This document shows, in pieces, positions 44,357-54,584 of a stretch of DNA of 64,000 bases; within the stretch, counting starts at the first letter, position 1, and each line of letters opens with the position of its first letter. The DNA lies in the NCBI RefSeq assembly GCF_002895565.1, contig NZ_AZRN01000036.1:62001-126000 (forward strand), read 5' to 3'. The notes under the pieces were generated by a model, which worked only from the letters and a program-made list of their open reading frames with translations, was not told the origin of the DNA and did no database searches. The DNA is from Petrotoga mexicana DSM 14811. Its GTDB lineage: Bacteria > Thermotogota > Thermotogae > Petrotogales > Petrotogaceae. Made by a program: the position numbers and the translations under genes.

Positions 44357-45114
44357 TATCCATTAAGAATATATCCTTTTCATACGACACAGTTAGAGAT
44401 ACCATTAAAAATATAAGTTTTAATTTGAACAAAGGAGAATTGATTGCCCTTTTAGGACCTAATGGTTCAGGTAAAACAACTATACTAAAATGTTTAAACG
44501 GCACAATAAAACCAAAAACTGGTGAAATCTATATAGAAAATCATAATATTAAAAATCTAAGTTATAAAGAAATAGCAAAATTCATAAGTGTAGTTCCTCA
44601 AGAACACTCTGCTATATTTTCATACCTTGTGATAGATATAGTAGCTATGGGAATAACTCCCTATCTTTCTTTTGGAAGGATGCCCACAAAAAAAGACTAT
44701 AGGACGGCATATACAAAGTTAGAATTTTTCAATATTCAACACCTTGCTGAAAAAAATTACAATCAATTAAGTGGCGGAGAAAAACAATTGGTGCTAATTG
44801 CAAGAGCCTTAATGCAAAATACGGATTACTTAATCATGGATGAACCAACGTCCCATTTGGATTTTAAGAATCAACATCTATTGATGAAAGAATTAAAAAA
44901 ATTGAGTGAAAACGGGAAGGGTGTCATTACAGCTCTTCACGATCCTAATCTGGCTTTAAGATTCTGTGATAGAATAATAATGGTAAAAAACGGTGAAGTA
45001 ATTTTTAGTGGTGAAAACACCAAAGTTATGAACCCACAAAATTTACAAATCTTGTACGATGCACCAGTTTCGATGAATAAAGTGGAAGATGTAAGTATAA
45101 TTTACATCAACTAG
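44353..45114 (+). CDS. ABC transporter ATP-binding protein (FecE/BtuD type)
   Basis: The ~253-residue ATPase has Walker A LLGPNGSGKTTIL, Q-loop VVPQEHS, signature NQLSGGEKQLVLIARAL, Walker B DYLIMDEPTSHLD and the H-loop ALHDPNLALRF. The correct start is the ATG at 44353, overlapping the permease stop (ATGA); the frame is open further upstream but this has no meaning. It completes the transporter. Confidence 0.95.
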   Translation: MISIKNISFSYDTVRDTIKNISFNLNKGELIALLGPNGSGKTTILKCLNGTIKPKTGEIYIENHNIKNLSYKEIAKFISVVPQEHSAIFSYLVIDIVAMGITPYLSFGRMPTKKDYRTAYTKLEFFNIQHLAEKNYNQLSGGEKQLVLIARALMQNTDYLIMDEPTSHLDFKNQHLLMKELKKLSENGKGVITALHDPNLALRFCDRIIMVKNGEVIFSGENTKVMNPQNLQILYDAPVSMNKVEDVSIIYIN

Positions 45115-45152
45115 CAAAATATTGTGAACTAATACCCCTAGAAGGTGACATT

Positions 45153-47312
45153 ATGGAAGGAACAAAAATAAGTGAAAAAACAAAGTTTAACGTAAGTAAA
45201 GGATTCCCAGTTTTAGGTACGTCTATCGAAAAAGGTGGAGTTAATTTTGGTGTTTTTTCAAGAAACGCTATATCAGTTATTTTGGAGATATATGAAAATT
45301 ACTATGATGAAGAACCAATGTTTAAATATGTTCTCGATAAAAAAGAAAATAGAACCGGTAATATTTGGCATGTTTTTGTTGAACAAGTAAGAGCCGGAAT
45401 GTCTTTCGGTTGGCGTATGAATGGCCCCTACAAACCAGAGAAAGGATTTAGATTCAACAAAAACAAATTGCTTTTAGACCCTTATGCCAAAGTTATTGGG
45501 GGAACGTTAGATTTTACAGAAGAGTCTATTTTTGGTTATAATAAAAATGATCCGAAAAAAGACCTTAGTTTTTCCACTTTGGATTCTGCAAGATCTCAAG
45601 TCAAATCCATCATTTGGGATAGTCGTGAATACAATTGGAAGAACGATGAGCATCCACGTTATACACTAAACGACATAATTATTTATGAACTGCATGTCAG
45701 GCTTTACACGATAAATCCAAATTCTCATGTAGAACATCGAGGAACTTATAAGGGAATCGCGGAAAAAATAAATTATTTAAAAGATTTAGGAGTAAACGCC
45801 GTTGAACTAATGCCTATTTTTGCTTTTCCTTTGAACGATAATCCCAACGTTAATCCTATAACTGGTGAAAAATTAAAAAATATATGGGGTTACAATCCGG
45901 TTAATTTTTTTGCTGTGACGAGTAATTACAGATATGGTGTAAAAATTGGGGAGGAAATAATCCAGTTTCAGGATTTAGTTTTTGAATTACACAAAAATGG
46001 AATAGAAGTGATATTGGACGTTGTCTTTAATCACACAGCAGAAGGAAATGAATTGGGACCAACTCTTAATTTTAGAGGTTTAGAAAACTCCGTTTATTAT
46101 CTTTTGAACAAAGATAACCCAAGATATTATGAAAATTTTTCAGGAACTGGGAACACTATTAATTCAAGCCATTACGTAGTGAAACAAATGATTTTGGATA
46201 GTTTGAGATATTGGGTTTCTGAGATGCATGTAGACGGTTTCCGGTTCGATCTCGCTTCCATTTTAGGGAGAGATTCAAAAGGAAATTGGATTGGTGATCT
46301 GTCTTTGTTAAAAGACATTGCTGATGATCCTATCTTGGCAGGAACTAAACTCATAGCGGAAGGTTGGGATGCTGCTGGAGGATACTACGTTGGTGATTTT
46401 CCTACTGGTTGGGCAGAATGGAATGGAAAGTTCAGAGATACGGTAAGAAGATTTGTAAGAGGCGATAATGGTGTAGTTTCAGATTTAGCAACAAGAATAG
46501 CTGGAAGTCCAGATCTTTTTGAAAAAAGAGGTAGAAAACCTTACCATAGTGTCAATTTTATTACTTCTCACGATGGATTTACTATGTGGGATCTAGTTTC
46601 CTATAACAATAAACACAATGAAGCTAATGGGGAAAATAATCGTGACGGAACAGATGCAAATTATAGTTTCAATTACGGATTTGAAGGAGAGACTCACGAT
46701 GAAAATATAATAAAACTCAGAAAACAACAAATTAAAAATTTTATAACTATATTAATGGTTTCCCAAGGGTTACCTATGATTTTAATGGGTGATGAATTCT
46801 GTAGAACTCAATTTGGTAACAACAACGCTTACTGTCAAGATAATCACATTTCATGGGTTGATTGGAGCAGAAAATTAAAATTCAATGATATTTTTAATTT
46901 CACAAAAAGTATGATCAATTTTAGAAAAAGTCATTGTGCTTTAAGAAGAGACCGATTTTTCACGGGAAGGGATCTAAGTGGTGATGGAATAGCAGACATA
47001 ACTTGGCATGGAGTTAAGCCTTTTAAACCCGATTTCGGATATTATTCTCACAGCCTTGCGTTCATGATAAGTGGCGATGACTATATTCAAGGATGCAAAG
47101 AAAAAGACAGTGATATATACGTAGCCTTAAATGCTTTCATAAAAGATCTACAATTTGAAATTCCAAAATTGCCAAATGGAAAAAAATGGTATAGGGTAGT
47201 GGATACATCCCAAGAATCGCCCAAGGATTTTCTCTTAGAACCTTCTATAATTCAAGATAATTACTACACAGTACATTCAAGGAGCTCAATAGTTTTAATT
47301 TCAAAAAAATAA
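45153..47312 (+). CDS. glgX: Glycogen debranching enzyme GlgX-type (isoamylase family)
   Basis: The 719-residue GH13 enzyme hydrolyses alpha-1,6 branches of glycogen-derived dextrins. It has the N-terminal CBM48-like domain ([17 protein letters not shown]) and [10 protein letters not shown]. The catalytic core has [20 protein letters not shown] (nucleophile Asp366), [13 protein letters not shown] (Glu403) and [12 protein letters not shown] (Asp474). No signal peptide, so cytoplasmic. Its link to the purine genes is only positional; it lies 38 bases after the ABC ATPase gene and 17 bases before fhs. Confidence 0.93.
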   Translation: MEGTKISEKTKFNVSKGFPVLGTSIEKGGVNFGVFSRNAISVILEIYENYYDEEPMFKYVLDKKENRTGNIWHVFVEQVRAGMSFGWRMNGPYKPEKGFRFNKNKLLLDPYAKVIGGTLDFTEESIFGYNKNDPKKDLSFSTLDSARSQVKSIIWDSREYNWKNDEHPRYTLNDIIIYELHVRLYTINPNSHVEHRGTYKGIAEKINYLKDLGVNAVELMPIFAFPLNDNPNVNPITGEKLKNIWGYNPVNFFAVTSNYRYGVKIGEEIIQFQDLVFELHKNGIEVILDVVFNHTAEGNELGPTLNFRGLENSVYYLLNKDNPRYYENFSGTGNTINSSHYVVKQMILDSLRYWVSEMHVDGFRFDLASILGRDSKGNWIGDLSLLKDIADDPILAGTKLIAEGWDAAGGYYVGDFPTGWAEWNGKFRDTVRRFVRGDNGVVSDLATRIAGSPDLFEKRGRKPYHSVNFITSHDGFTMWDLVSYNNKHNEANGENNRDGTDANYSFNYGFEGETHDENIIKLRKQQIKNFITILMVSQGLPMILMGDEFCRTQFGNNNAYCQDNHISWVDWSRKLKFNDIFNFTKSMINFRKSHCALRRDRFFTGRDLSGDGIADITWHGVKPFKPDFGYYSHSLAFMISGDDYIQGCKEKDSDIYVALNAFIKDLQFEIPKLPNGKKWYRVVDTSQESPKDFLLEPSIIQDNYYTVHSRSSIVLISKK

Positions 47313-47329
47313 AAAGGAGGAGTTTTTCA

Positions 47330-48994
47330 ATGCTTTCTGATATTGAAATTGCAAGATCTGCAAAACTCAAAAAAATTGATTTAATCGCAAACGAACTGGA
47401 TATTCCAGAGGAGTACTACAACCTTTACGGTAAAAACATCGCCAAAGTTTCCCACAAATATTTGAATGAACTTAACTTCAAAAATGATGGTAATTTAGTA
47501 ATGGTCACTGCTATTACACCAACCCCTGCTGGTGAAGGAAAAACTACTACAAGTATCTCACTATCCATGGCTTTAAACAAAATCCACAAAAGATCGATAG
47601 TAACGCTAAGAGAACCTTCTTTGGGTCCGGTAATGGGTATAAAAGGTGGAGCAGCAGGAGGAGGGTATTCTCAAGTCCTCCCTATGGAAGACATAAACTT
47701 ACATTTTACAGGAGACATTCATGCTATTTCCTCAGCACATAACCTGGTGTCTGCAGTTTTAGACGATTATATAAAGTACAACAAATGTGACATAGATTCA
47801 ACCGAAGTCTCTTGGCCTCGCACTATGGACATGAACGATAGGGCCTTGAGAGAAATAATAGTTGCCTTGGGTGGAAAGAAAAACGGTTATCCTAGACAAG
47901 ATGGTTTTATAATCACCGCTGCTTCAGAAATAATGGCAATACTATGTTTGGCAGAAAATCTTGAAGATTTAAAGAAAAAATTATCTAATATAGTAGTTGC
48001 ACGAAATAAAAAGAGAGAGCCAGTGACTGTAAAAGATTTAGAAATTACAGGTGCTCTTTCTGTATTGTTAAAAGATGCGATTAATCCTAACTTAGTTCAA
48101 ACAATAGAAAATACACCTGCTTTCGTTCATGGTGGACCATTTGCAAATATTGCCCATGGGACCAATTCTATTTTAGCAACAAAACTTGCTTTGAAGCTTT
48201 CTGATTACGTTGTAACAGAAACAGGTTTTGGTTCTGATTTAGGAGGAGAAAAATTCTATGATTTTGTTTCTCCAACTTTTGGTTTAAAACCATCAGCAAC
48301 GGTTTTGGTAGCTACGATAAGGGCTTTAAAATACCACGGCGGGCAAAACCTAAAAGATTTGAATACACCAAACCTTGAAAGTTTAGAGAAAGGGTTGCCT
48401 AACTTACAGGTTCATGTTGAAAACCTAAAAAAGTACAATATTCCTGTGGTTGTTTCTTTAAATAAATTTTACTCAGATACGGATGACGAAATCAATATGG
48501 TAAAAGATTATTGCGATAAATTAGGTGTAGAAGTAAGTGTCAACGAAGGATTTGAGAAAGGTTCAGAAGGTGCTATAGACTTAGCTGAAAAAGTGGTAAA
48601 AGTTAGCGAGCAAAGATCCGAATTGAAAAGTATTTACGATTTTGAAGATCCTTTAGAAGTGAAAATAGAAAAGTTAGCAAAAAATATCTATCGTGCTGCC
48701 AAGGTTGAATATTCTTCACAGGCCTTATCAACAATAAAATTTTTGAAAAAATACGGATACGAAAATCTCCCTATAATTGTAGCAAAAACCCAGTATTCTA
48801 TATCCGACGATCCTAAAAAACTTGGATTTCCAAAAGATTATACATTCACAATACGCGATTTCGAACTTTCCGCGGGTGCTGGTTTCATTGTGGCATTGGC
48901 TGGTGATATATTGAGAATGCCTGGACTTTCAAAAGTTCCCAATGCAGTAAATATGGATATAGACAATGAAGGAAACATATCCGGATTGTCATGA
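47330..48994 (+). CDS. fhs: Formate-tetrahydrofolate ligase
   Basis: The enzyme interconverts formate + ATP + THF and 10-formyl-THF + ADP + Pi. The 554-residue protein has the P-loop [12 protein letters not shown] (about residues 64-75), [59 protein letters not shown] and the C-terminal DDPKKLGFP. In purine-fermenting anaerobes the reverse direction makes ATP from formyl-THF, which fits the genes upstream. The ATG follows AAAGGAGGAG. Confidence 0.97.
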   Translation: MLSDIEIARSAKLKKIDLIANELDIPEEYYNLYGKNIAKVSHKYLNELNFKNDGNLVMVTAITPTPAGEGKTTTSISLSMALNKIHKRSIVTLREPSLGPVMGIKGGAAGGGYSQVLPMEDINLHFTGDIHAISSAHNLVSAVLDDYIKYNKCDIDSTEVSWPRTMDMNDRALREIIVALGGKKNGYPRQDGFIITAASEIMAILCLAENLEDLKKKLSNIVVARNKKREPVTVKDLEITGALSVLLKDAINPNLVQTIENTPAFVHGGPFANIAHGTNSILATKLALKLSDYVVTETGFGSDLGGEKFYDFVSPTFGLKPSATVLVATIRALKYHGGQNLKDLNTPNLESLEKGLPNLQVHVENLKKYNIPVVVSLNKFYSDTDDEINMVKDYCDKLGVEVSVNEGFEKGSEGAIDLAEKVVKVSEQRSELKSIYDFEDPLEVKIEKLAKNIYRAAKVEYSSQALSTIKFLKKYGYENLPIIVAKTQYSISDDPKKLGFPKDYTFTIRDFELSAGAGFIVALAGDILRMPGLSKVPNAVNMDIDNEGNISGLS

Positions 48995-49076
48995 ATATTC
49001 TAATAGAAAGATACGAATTTAGCCTCATTTCATTACACAAAGAGCTATATCAATTGCTTTTAGGGGGTATCACATT

Positions 49077-49892
49077 ATGTTAATTGAAGTAAAGGATATT
49101 ATTAATGAAATAAAGGCAGAAATATCATCACTTAAAGAAAAAGTTCCTTATGAACCCAAACTAGTAAGTTTAGTTGTTGAACCCGATGAATCTACCACAT
49201 CTTATCTTAACTCTCAAAAAAGAAATGCAAAAAAATATGGAATCAACTTAGAAATTGTTGAAAGTAATGATTTGATTAATGATCTAAGAAAATATAATGA
49301 AGACGATGATACTGATGCGATCTTTATTGCAAGACCTTTAAAGAAAGGGTACACTGAACTAGATATAGCAAAATATATCAATCCAGAAAAAGATGTTGAA
49401 GGGGTAAGTTTACATAACATTGGTTCTATGTTTTACGAAAAAGAACTATTTGTACCTTGTACAGCAGAAGCAGTGGTGAAAATAATAGAAGATACGACCG
49501 ACGTTAGAGGAAAGAATATTGTTATTCTTGGAAGAAGTACGACGGTAGGAAAACCAGCTGCAATAATGCTTCAAAGACATGGAAGGGATGCCACTGTTAC
49601 GGTCACACATACAAAAACTAATAACTTAAAAGAGGTAACCAAAAAAGCAGACATTTTGGTTGCAGCAATAGGAAAGGCTAATTTCGTTGATAGGAGTTTT
49701 GTAAAAGAAGGAATGATCGTGATTGATGTGGGGATTAATGTATTGAATGGAAAGATAGTAGGTGATGTAGATAAAGATATCTCAGAAATTTGCAAATTAA
49801 CACCTGTACCCGGTGGAGTAGGAAGTGTTACAACAGCTATCCTAATGAGAAATGTTTTTAGAGCGGCTAACAATAAAAAGGGAGATTTATAA
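49077..49892 (+). CDS. folD: FolD methylene-THF dehydrogenase/methenyl-THF cyclohydrolase family
   Basis: FolD normally oxidises 5,10-methylene-THF and hydrolyses methenyl-THF. The 271-residue protein keeps KDVEGVSLHNIG, PCTAEAV, ILGRSTTVGKPAA, VDRSFVKEGMIVIDVGIN and TPVPGGVGSVTTA. The active-site motif YxxxK, however, reads Y43-L-N-S-Q47, with glutamine at the position of the catalytic lysine (Lys56 in human, Lys54 in E. coli numbering). This predicts a weak or lost cyclohydrolase step, with dehydrogenase probably retained. ATG after AGGGGG; 82 bases after fhs. Confidence 0.92.
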   Translation: MLIEVKDIINEIKAEISSLKEKVPYEPKLVSLVVEPDESTTSYLNSQKRNAKKYGINLEIVESNDLINDLRKYNEDDDTDAIFIARPLKKGYTELDIAKYINPEKDVEGVSLHNIGSMFYEKELFVPCTAEAVVKIIEDTTDVRGKNIVILGRSTTVGKPAAIMLQRHGRDATVTVTHTKTNNLKEVTKKADILVAAIGKANFVDRSFVKEGMIVIDVGINVLNGKIVGDVDKDISEICKLTPVPGGVGSVTTAILMRNVFRAANNKKGDL

Positions 49893-49894
49893 TC

Positions 49895-51067
49895 TTGAAA
49901 TACAATTTTGACGAAATTGTGGACAGAAAACCAACAGAATCAGTAAAATGGAACGGTGTAAAAAAACTTTATGGTAGAGACGATGTTATTCCAATGTGGG
50001 TAGCGGATATGGATTTTAAATCTCCACCTGACGTAATTGAAGCTTTAAAAAAACGAGCAGAACATGGGATATTTGGATATCCAATGTTAGACGATTATTA
50101 TTTTGACCCTTTTATAAATTGGATCGAAACCAGACATGGTAGTGAGGTAAAAAAAGAGTGGATAGTGACTACTGACGGTGTGGTTGACGCTTTAAAAGTA
50201 GCGATACTTGCCTACTCCAAACCAGGAGACAACGTTGTAATTCAAACACCTGTTTATTATCCTTTTTATAATATCATCAAATCCAATGGCCGAATGATAA
50301 TAAAAAATTCTCTAAAATTTGAAAACAGAAATTATAGCATGGACTTTGATGATTTAGAAAAGAAATTATCACTCAAAAGAACGAAATTATTCATCTTATG
50401 TAATCCACACAACCCGGTTGGAAGAGTTTGGAAACGGGAAGAATTAGAAAAGCTACTTCAATTATGTGTTAAACATAACGTTATCTTGTTATCGGACGAA
50501 ATACATTCAGATCTGGTATTTTCTCCCAACAAACATATTCCAATATTTTCGATCTCACAAGATATAAAAGAGAGTTCTTTAACTTTTTATGCCCCAAGTA
50601 AAACCTTTAATTTGGCTGGTTTAAAAGCGTCATTTGTTGTTATTCCAAATGAACAATTACGAACAGAATACAAAAACGTGATCGAGAGCCTTACAAGCGA
50701 TAATTTAAATATCTTTGGAATGGTTGCAGCTAAAGTTGCTTACGAAAGAGGTAAAGATTGGCTTGATGATTTACTAAATTACTTAAGGGGTAATATTGAT
50801 TACGTATACGATTTTTTCAATGAAAAACTACCTAAAATAAAATTACAAAAACCAGAGGGGACATATTTAATGTGGTTAGATTTTAGGGCATATGGAGATG
50901 AACAAAAAGTCAAAGATATACTCGTAAACAAAGCAAAAGTTGGTTTAGAAGAAGGTAGCATCTTTGGAGAAGAAGGTAAAGGCTTTTTTAGAATGAATAT
51001 TGGATGCTCTATATCTATTTTAAAAGATGCATCCAACAATATTTATAATGCTTTTAAAGATTTATAA
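49895..51067 (+). CDS. PatB/MalY family PLP-dependent aminotransferase or C-S lyase
   Basis: The 390-residue fold-type-I enzyme has the PatB/MalY pattern: VPMWVADMDFKSPPDVIEAL, YPFYNIIKSNGR, LCNPHNPVGRVW, LLSDEIHSDLVF, and the Schiff-base lysine in YAPSKTFNLAGLKASF. Members are cystathionine beta-lyases or aminotransferases. It begins at a TTG two bases after folD and may work on sulfur amino acids or serine-derived compounds. Its start follows AAAGGGAGA. Confidence 0.88.
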   Translation: MKYNFDEIVDRKPTESVKWNGVKKLYGRDDVIPMWVADMDFKSPPDVIEALKKRAEHGIFGYPMLDDYYFDPFINWIETRHGSEVKKEWIVTTDGVVDALKVAILAYSKPGDNVVIQTPVYYPFYNIIKSNGRMIIKNSLKFENRNYSMDFDDLEKKLSLKRTKLFILCNPHNPVGRVWKREELEKLLQLCVKHNVILLSDEIHSDLVFSPNKHIPIFSISQDIKESSLTFYAPSKTFNLAGLKASFVVIPNEQLRTEYKNVIESLTSDNLNIFGMVAAKVAYERGKDWLDDLLNYLRGNIDYVYDFFNEKLPKIKLQKPEGTYLMWLDFRAYGDEQKVKDILVNKAKVGLEEGSIFGEEGKGFFRMNIGCSISILKDASNNIYNAFKDL

Positions 51068-51095
51068 AAGTAGAAAAAGTAAGAGGGAGGATTTA

Positions 51096-51971
51096 ATGTA
51101 TCATTCTGCAAAGCAACTACTAGAACTTTGTGAAAAACAAAAAAAGCCAATCTATCAAGTAGTTATAGAAGAAGAATCCAAATCATCTGGTTCAGCTCCT
51201 GAAATGATTTTTTCACAAATGAAAGAAATTTTATCCGTCATGAAGCAATCCTCTCAAAGTACCTTGAATAAAAAGGTACCTAGTTTATCAGGAATGATGG
51301 GAGGAGATGCCCAACAGGTTAACAAATATCAAAAAGATGGTAAAACTCTTTTAGGGGTTATTCCTAATAAAGCAATGGCTATGGCCCTTTCAACCGCAGA
51401 AGTCAATGCCTCTATGGGAAAAATTGTAGCAGCTCCCACTGCAGGCTCTTCTGGCATACTGCCAGCAGTCTTGATGACTCTTGAGGAAAGTTTACATTTG
51501 AATGAAGAGGATTTGATCCATGCCCTACTTGTAGCATCAGGGATTGGACGAGTTATCGGTCAAAACGCAACCTTTTCCGGCGCTGAAGGGGGATGCCAAG
51601 TAGAGTGTGGTTCAGCAGCAGCTATGGCGGCGGGAGCTGCAGTGTTTGCTTCAGGAGGAAACAATGAACAAATCTTTCATGCAGCCTCTATTGTACTCAT
51701 TAATATAATGGGGCTGGTTTGTGATCCCATTGCTGGTTTAGTAGAATTCCCCTGTATTCTGAGAAATGCTTCAGGAGCTATAAATGCCTTGTCTGCCGCA
51801 GATCTAGCTCTTGCGGGGGTAAAATCTTTGATACCTTTTGATGAAGTGGTAAAAGCAATGTACAAAGTAGGAAAAGCTCTTCCAGAAAGCTTAAGAGAAA
51901 CAGGGCTTGGTGGTATAGCAGGTACTCCAACAGGTTGTGCTATAAGAAACTCTCTGCTTAAGAATGATTAA
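51096..51971 (+). CDS. sdaAA: L-serine dehydratase, alpha subunit (iron-sulfur type)
   Basis: The ~291-residue subunit carries the catalytic [4Fe-4S]-binding region of serine dehydratases: GEEGGCQ-like SGAEGGCQVECGSAAAMAAG, LVCDPIAGLVEFPCILRN, and AAPTAGSSGILPAVL earlier. It deaminates serine to pyruvate and ammonia in anaerobes. The ATG at 51096 follows GAGGGAGGA; the open frame upstream is unlikely. The beta subunit gene follows. Confidence 0.95.
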   Translation: MYHSAKQLLELCEKQKKPIYQVVIEEESKSSGSAPEMIFSQMKEILSVMKQSSQSTLNKKVPSLSGMMGGDAQQVNKYQKDGKTLLGVIPNKAMAMALSTAEVNASMGKIVAAPTAGSSGILPAVLMTLEESLHLNEEDLIHALLVASGIGRVIGQNATFSGAEGGCQVECGSAAAMAAGAAVFASGGNNEQIFHAASIVLINIMGLVCDPIAGLVEFPCILRNASGAINALSAADLALAGVKSLIPFDEVVKAMYKVGKALPESLRETGLGGIAGTPTGCAIRNSLLKND

Positions 51972-52024
51972 ACTTTGTTACTTTCATTGCAATAATATCA
52001 GAAAGATAAAGAAAGGGATATCAT

Positions 52025-52714
52025 ATGAAAAACTTTGGTATTTTCGACGTAATCGGTCCCGTTATGATTGGTCCTTCTAGTTCTCATACTGCTGGTGCTG
52101 CTAGAATTGCTCTAGTAGCCCGAAGGATAGCTGGGGTAGGCTATCATCATGTGGATTTTTTTCTTCATGGTTCTTTTGCAGCTACTTACAAAGGCCATGG
52201 AACCGATAAGGCTCTTGTTGGAGGAATATTAGGGTTTGAACCTAGTGATCTACGCATTAAGAATTCTTTTTTTCATGCCAAAGAGGCTGGAATTACTTAT
52301 AATTTTATTCCTGTTAACTTGGAAGACGTCCATCCTAATACCGTAAAAATTGAATTTCATTACCCCGATGGCAGTTGTTTTTATGTAATCGGTTCTTCTA
52401 TCGGTGGAGGAAATATTGAAATCACTAATATTAATGGTACCTCTGTTATTTTTACTGCAGAAAATCCTACTTTACTTTTTAGATACAAAGAGCAAAAAGG
52501 AATGATTGCTTATATTTCCAATGCTTTGTACTCCAAAGGGCATAATATTGATTTAATGAGAACAATCAAAGAAGACGATGAGGTTCTTCTTATAGTTGAA
52601 TTAAATGAAAGTTTAGATTCTGAACTCTATGAATCTATCCAAAACGGAAAGACTTTTTTATTTAGCAAATATATTTATGTACCCATTTCAAAAATAGGTA
52701 AAAGCAATGATTAA
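52025..52714 (+). CDS. sdaAB: L-serine dehydratase, beta subunit
   Basis: The 229-residue subunit shows the beta-domain signature DVIGPVMIGPSSSHTAGAAR and HGSFAATYKGHGTDKALVGG, then an ACT-like regulatory region (GMIAYISNALYSKGHNIDLM). Two-gene serine dehydratases are typical of Gram-positive and other anaerobes. It pairs with sdaAA, 53 bases upstream; serine formed from C1 units and glycine would give pyruvate. Confidence 0.95.
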   Translation: MKNFGIFDVIGPVMIGPSSSHTAGAARIALVARRIAGVGYHHVDFFLHGSFAATYKGHGTDKALVGGILGFEPSDLRIKNSFFHAKEAGITYNFIPVNLEDVHPNTVKIEFHYPDGSCFYVIGSSIGGGNIEITNINGTSVIFTAENPTLLFRYKEQKGMIAYISNALYSKGHNIDLMRTIKEDDEVLLIVELNESLDSELYESIQNGKTFLFSKYIYVPISKIGKSND

Positions 52715-52821
52715 ATAGAAGTTAAATGTCTTACTATTGAAAGTTTTAGAAAATAGTCAAATGCTTGCTTTTACAGTTTCCAAAAATGGTAAAAAACGCA
52801 AAACTAAGGAGGAAATTAAAT

Positions 52822-54555
52822 TTGAGAGATTACAAAAAAATTTACTATGAATGGTTAAATAATTCATATATTGATGAAAAAGCAAAAGAAGAATTAAAAA
52901 GTATTGAAAACAATCCTGAAGAGATAAAAGAAAGATTCTACAAAGATCTCGAATTTGGAACAGCTGGATTGAGAGGAAAACTGGGTATAGGTTCTAATAT
53001 GATGAATATATACACTGTAGGTAGAGCATCTCAAGCCCTTGCTGATTATATAACAGACTTCGGTGAAGAAAGAATGAAGATGGGTGTTGTGATAGCTTAC
53101 GACGTACGCCACTTTTCAAAGGAGTTTGCAAAAGAATCTGCATTAATCCTTGCGGCAAATGGTATAAAAGCTTATTTATTTGACGATATTAGGCCCACAC
53201 CCGTTTTATCCTTTGCTGTCAGATATTTAAAAACTACTGCTGGAATAGTCGTTACCGCTAGTCATAATCCGAAAGATTACAATGGTTACAAAGTTTATTG
53301 GGACCAAGGGTCTCAAATATTAGATGATGTTGCCAATGGAATAGTAGAAAAGATCGAAAAGATAGGATACGATTTTAGTAAAATAAAAAAAATAAAGGAA
53401 GAGGAAGCAATTAACAAGAATTTACTTCAATATATTTCAAAAGAAGTCGATGAAGAATACATTCAAAGAGTTGAAAGTCTGGCGTTAAGGGACGAAGATT
53501 TAGATAAAAATATAAAAATAGTTTACACACCTTTGAATGGAACATCAAATAATTTTGTCAGAAGGGTACTTAAAGATAGAGGTTTTAAAAATGTATTCAT
53601 AGTTAAAGAACAAGAACTACCCGATCCAGATTTCAAAAGCGTTGCCAACCCAAATCCAGAATACGAAGTAGCTTTTGAAGAGGCAAAAAAATTAGGTTAT
53701 GAAAAAAATGCCCAATTACTTTTAGCAAATGATCCCGATGGAGATAGAACCGCTTTAGAAATTTTACATGACAACAATTACAAAATGTTAAACGGTAACC
53801 AAGTTGGAGCTCTTTTGGTTAATTATATACTGGAAAGTAAAAGTGAAAAAGGAAGTTTAGAAGATAACTCTGTTATCATAAAATCAATAGTTACAGGAGA
53901 TCTCACAAAAAGAATTGCAAAAAAATATGGTGTATCCGTTCTTGAAACGCTTACTGGATTTAAAAATATTTGTGGGAAAGAAAACGAATTAGAAAAAGAA
54001 GGCAAGAGTAAGTTTCTCTTTGGTTTCGAAGAAAGTATTGGTTATATATACGGCACCTTTGTGAGAGACAAGGATGGAACTATTGCTTCTATGCTTATAT
54101 CAGAGATGGTTGGATACTACTCTAAAAAAAATAAGAATTTAATTGACGTACTAGAAGATATTTATCAGGAATTTGGTTACGAGTTGGAAAACAATTATTC
54201 TCTTGTGCTTGAAGGAGTTGAAGGCCAAGAAAGGATCAAGCGAATAATGGAAAAGTTTAGAAACAACTTCCCCAAAGAAATGGGGAATCTCAAACTTGAA
54301 CAATACGCGGATTATTTAAAAAGAAAAATATACAATTTAACAACAGGCGAAATTAGCGATATAACCGATATACCTTCTTCTGATGTTTTAAGATTCTGGT
54401 TTAGCGATGGTTCATGGTATGCAATTAGGCCTTCCGGAACAGAACCAAAACTTAAAATATACATATATTCAAACGATAAAGAAAAAGAAAAATCAAAAGC
54501 AAAGCTCAATTTAATTAAAAATATCGTTGATAATATCATAGAACATGTTGTTTAG
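52822..54555 (+). CDS. Phosphoglucomutase/phosphomannomutase
   Basis: The ~577-residue alpha-D-phosphohexomutase moves phosphate between C1 and C6 of glucose (or mannose). The catalytic serine is in VTASHNPKDYNGYKVYW, the metal loop is NDPDGDRTA, the sugar-binding loop is GFEESIGYI, and the phosphate loop is RPSGTEPKLKIY. Its length and RFYKDLEFGTAGLRGKLG start match the PgcA-like group. Starts at TTG 52822 after AAGGAGG; the upstream ATG at 52765 lacks a binding site. Confidence 0.95.
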   Translation: MRDYKKIYYEWLNNSYIDEKAKEELKSIENNPEEIKERFYKDLEFGTAGLRGKLGIGSNMMNIYTVGRASQALADYITDFGEERMKMGVVIAYDVRHFSKEFAKESALILAANGIKAYLFDDIRPTPVLSFAVRYLKTTAGIVVTASHNPKDYNGYKVYWDQGSQILDDVANGIVEKIEKIGYDFSKIKKIKEEEAINKNLLQYISKEVDEEYIQRVESLALRDEDLDKNIKIVYTPLNGTSNNFVRRVLKDRGFKNVFIVKEQELPDPDFKSVANPNPEYEVAFEEAKKLGYEKNAQLLLANDPDGDRTALEILHDNNYKMLNGNQVGALLVNYILESKSEKGSLEDNSVIIKSIVTGDLTKRIAKKYGVSVLETLTGFKNICGKENELEKEGKSKFLFGFEESIGYIYGTFVRDKDGTIASMLISEMVGYYSKKNKNLIDVLEDIYQEFGYELENNYSLVLEGVEGQERIKRIMEKFRNNFPKEMGNLKLEQYADYLKRKIYNLTTGEISDITDIPSSDVLRFWFSDGSWYAIRPSGTEPKLKIYIYSNDKEKEKSKAKLNLIKNIVDNIIEHVV

Positions 54556-54584
54556 CGTTTCACACCTTGTTGGGGGAAAAAACT

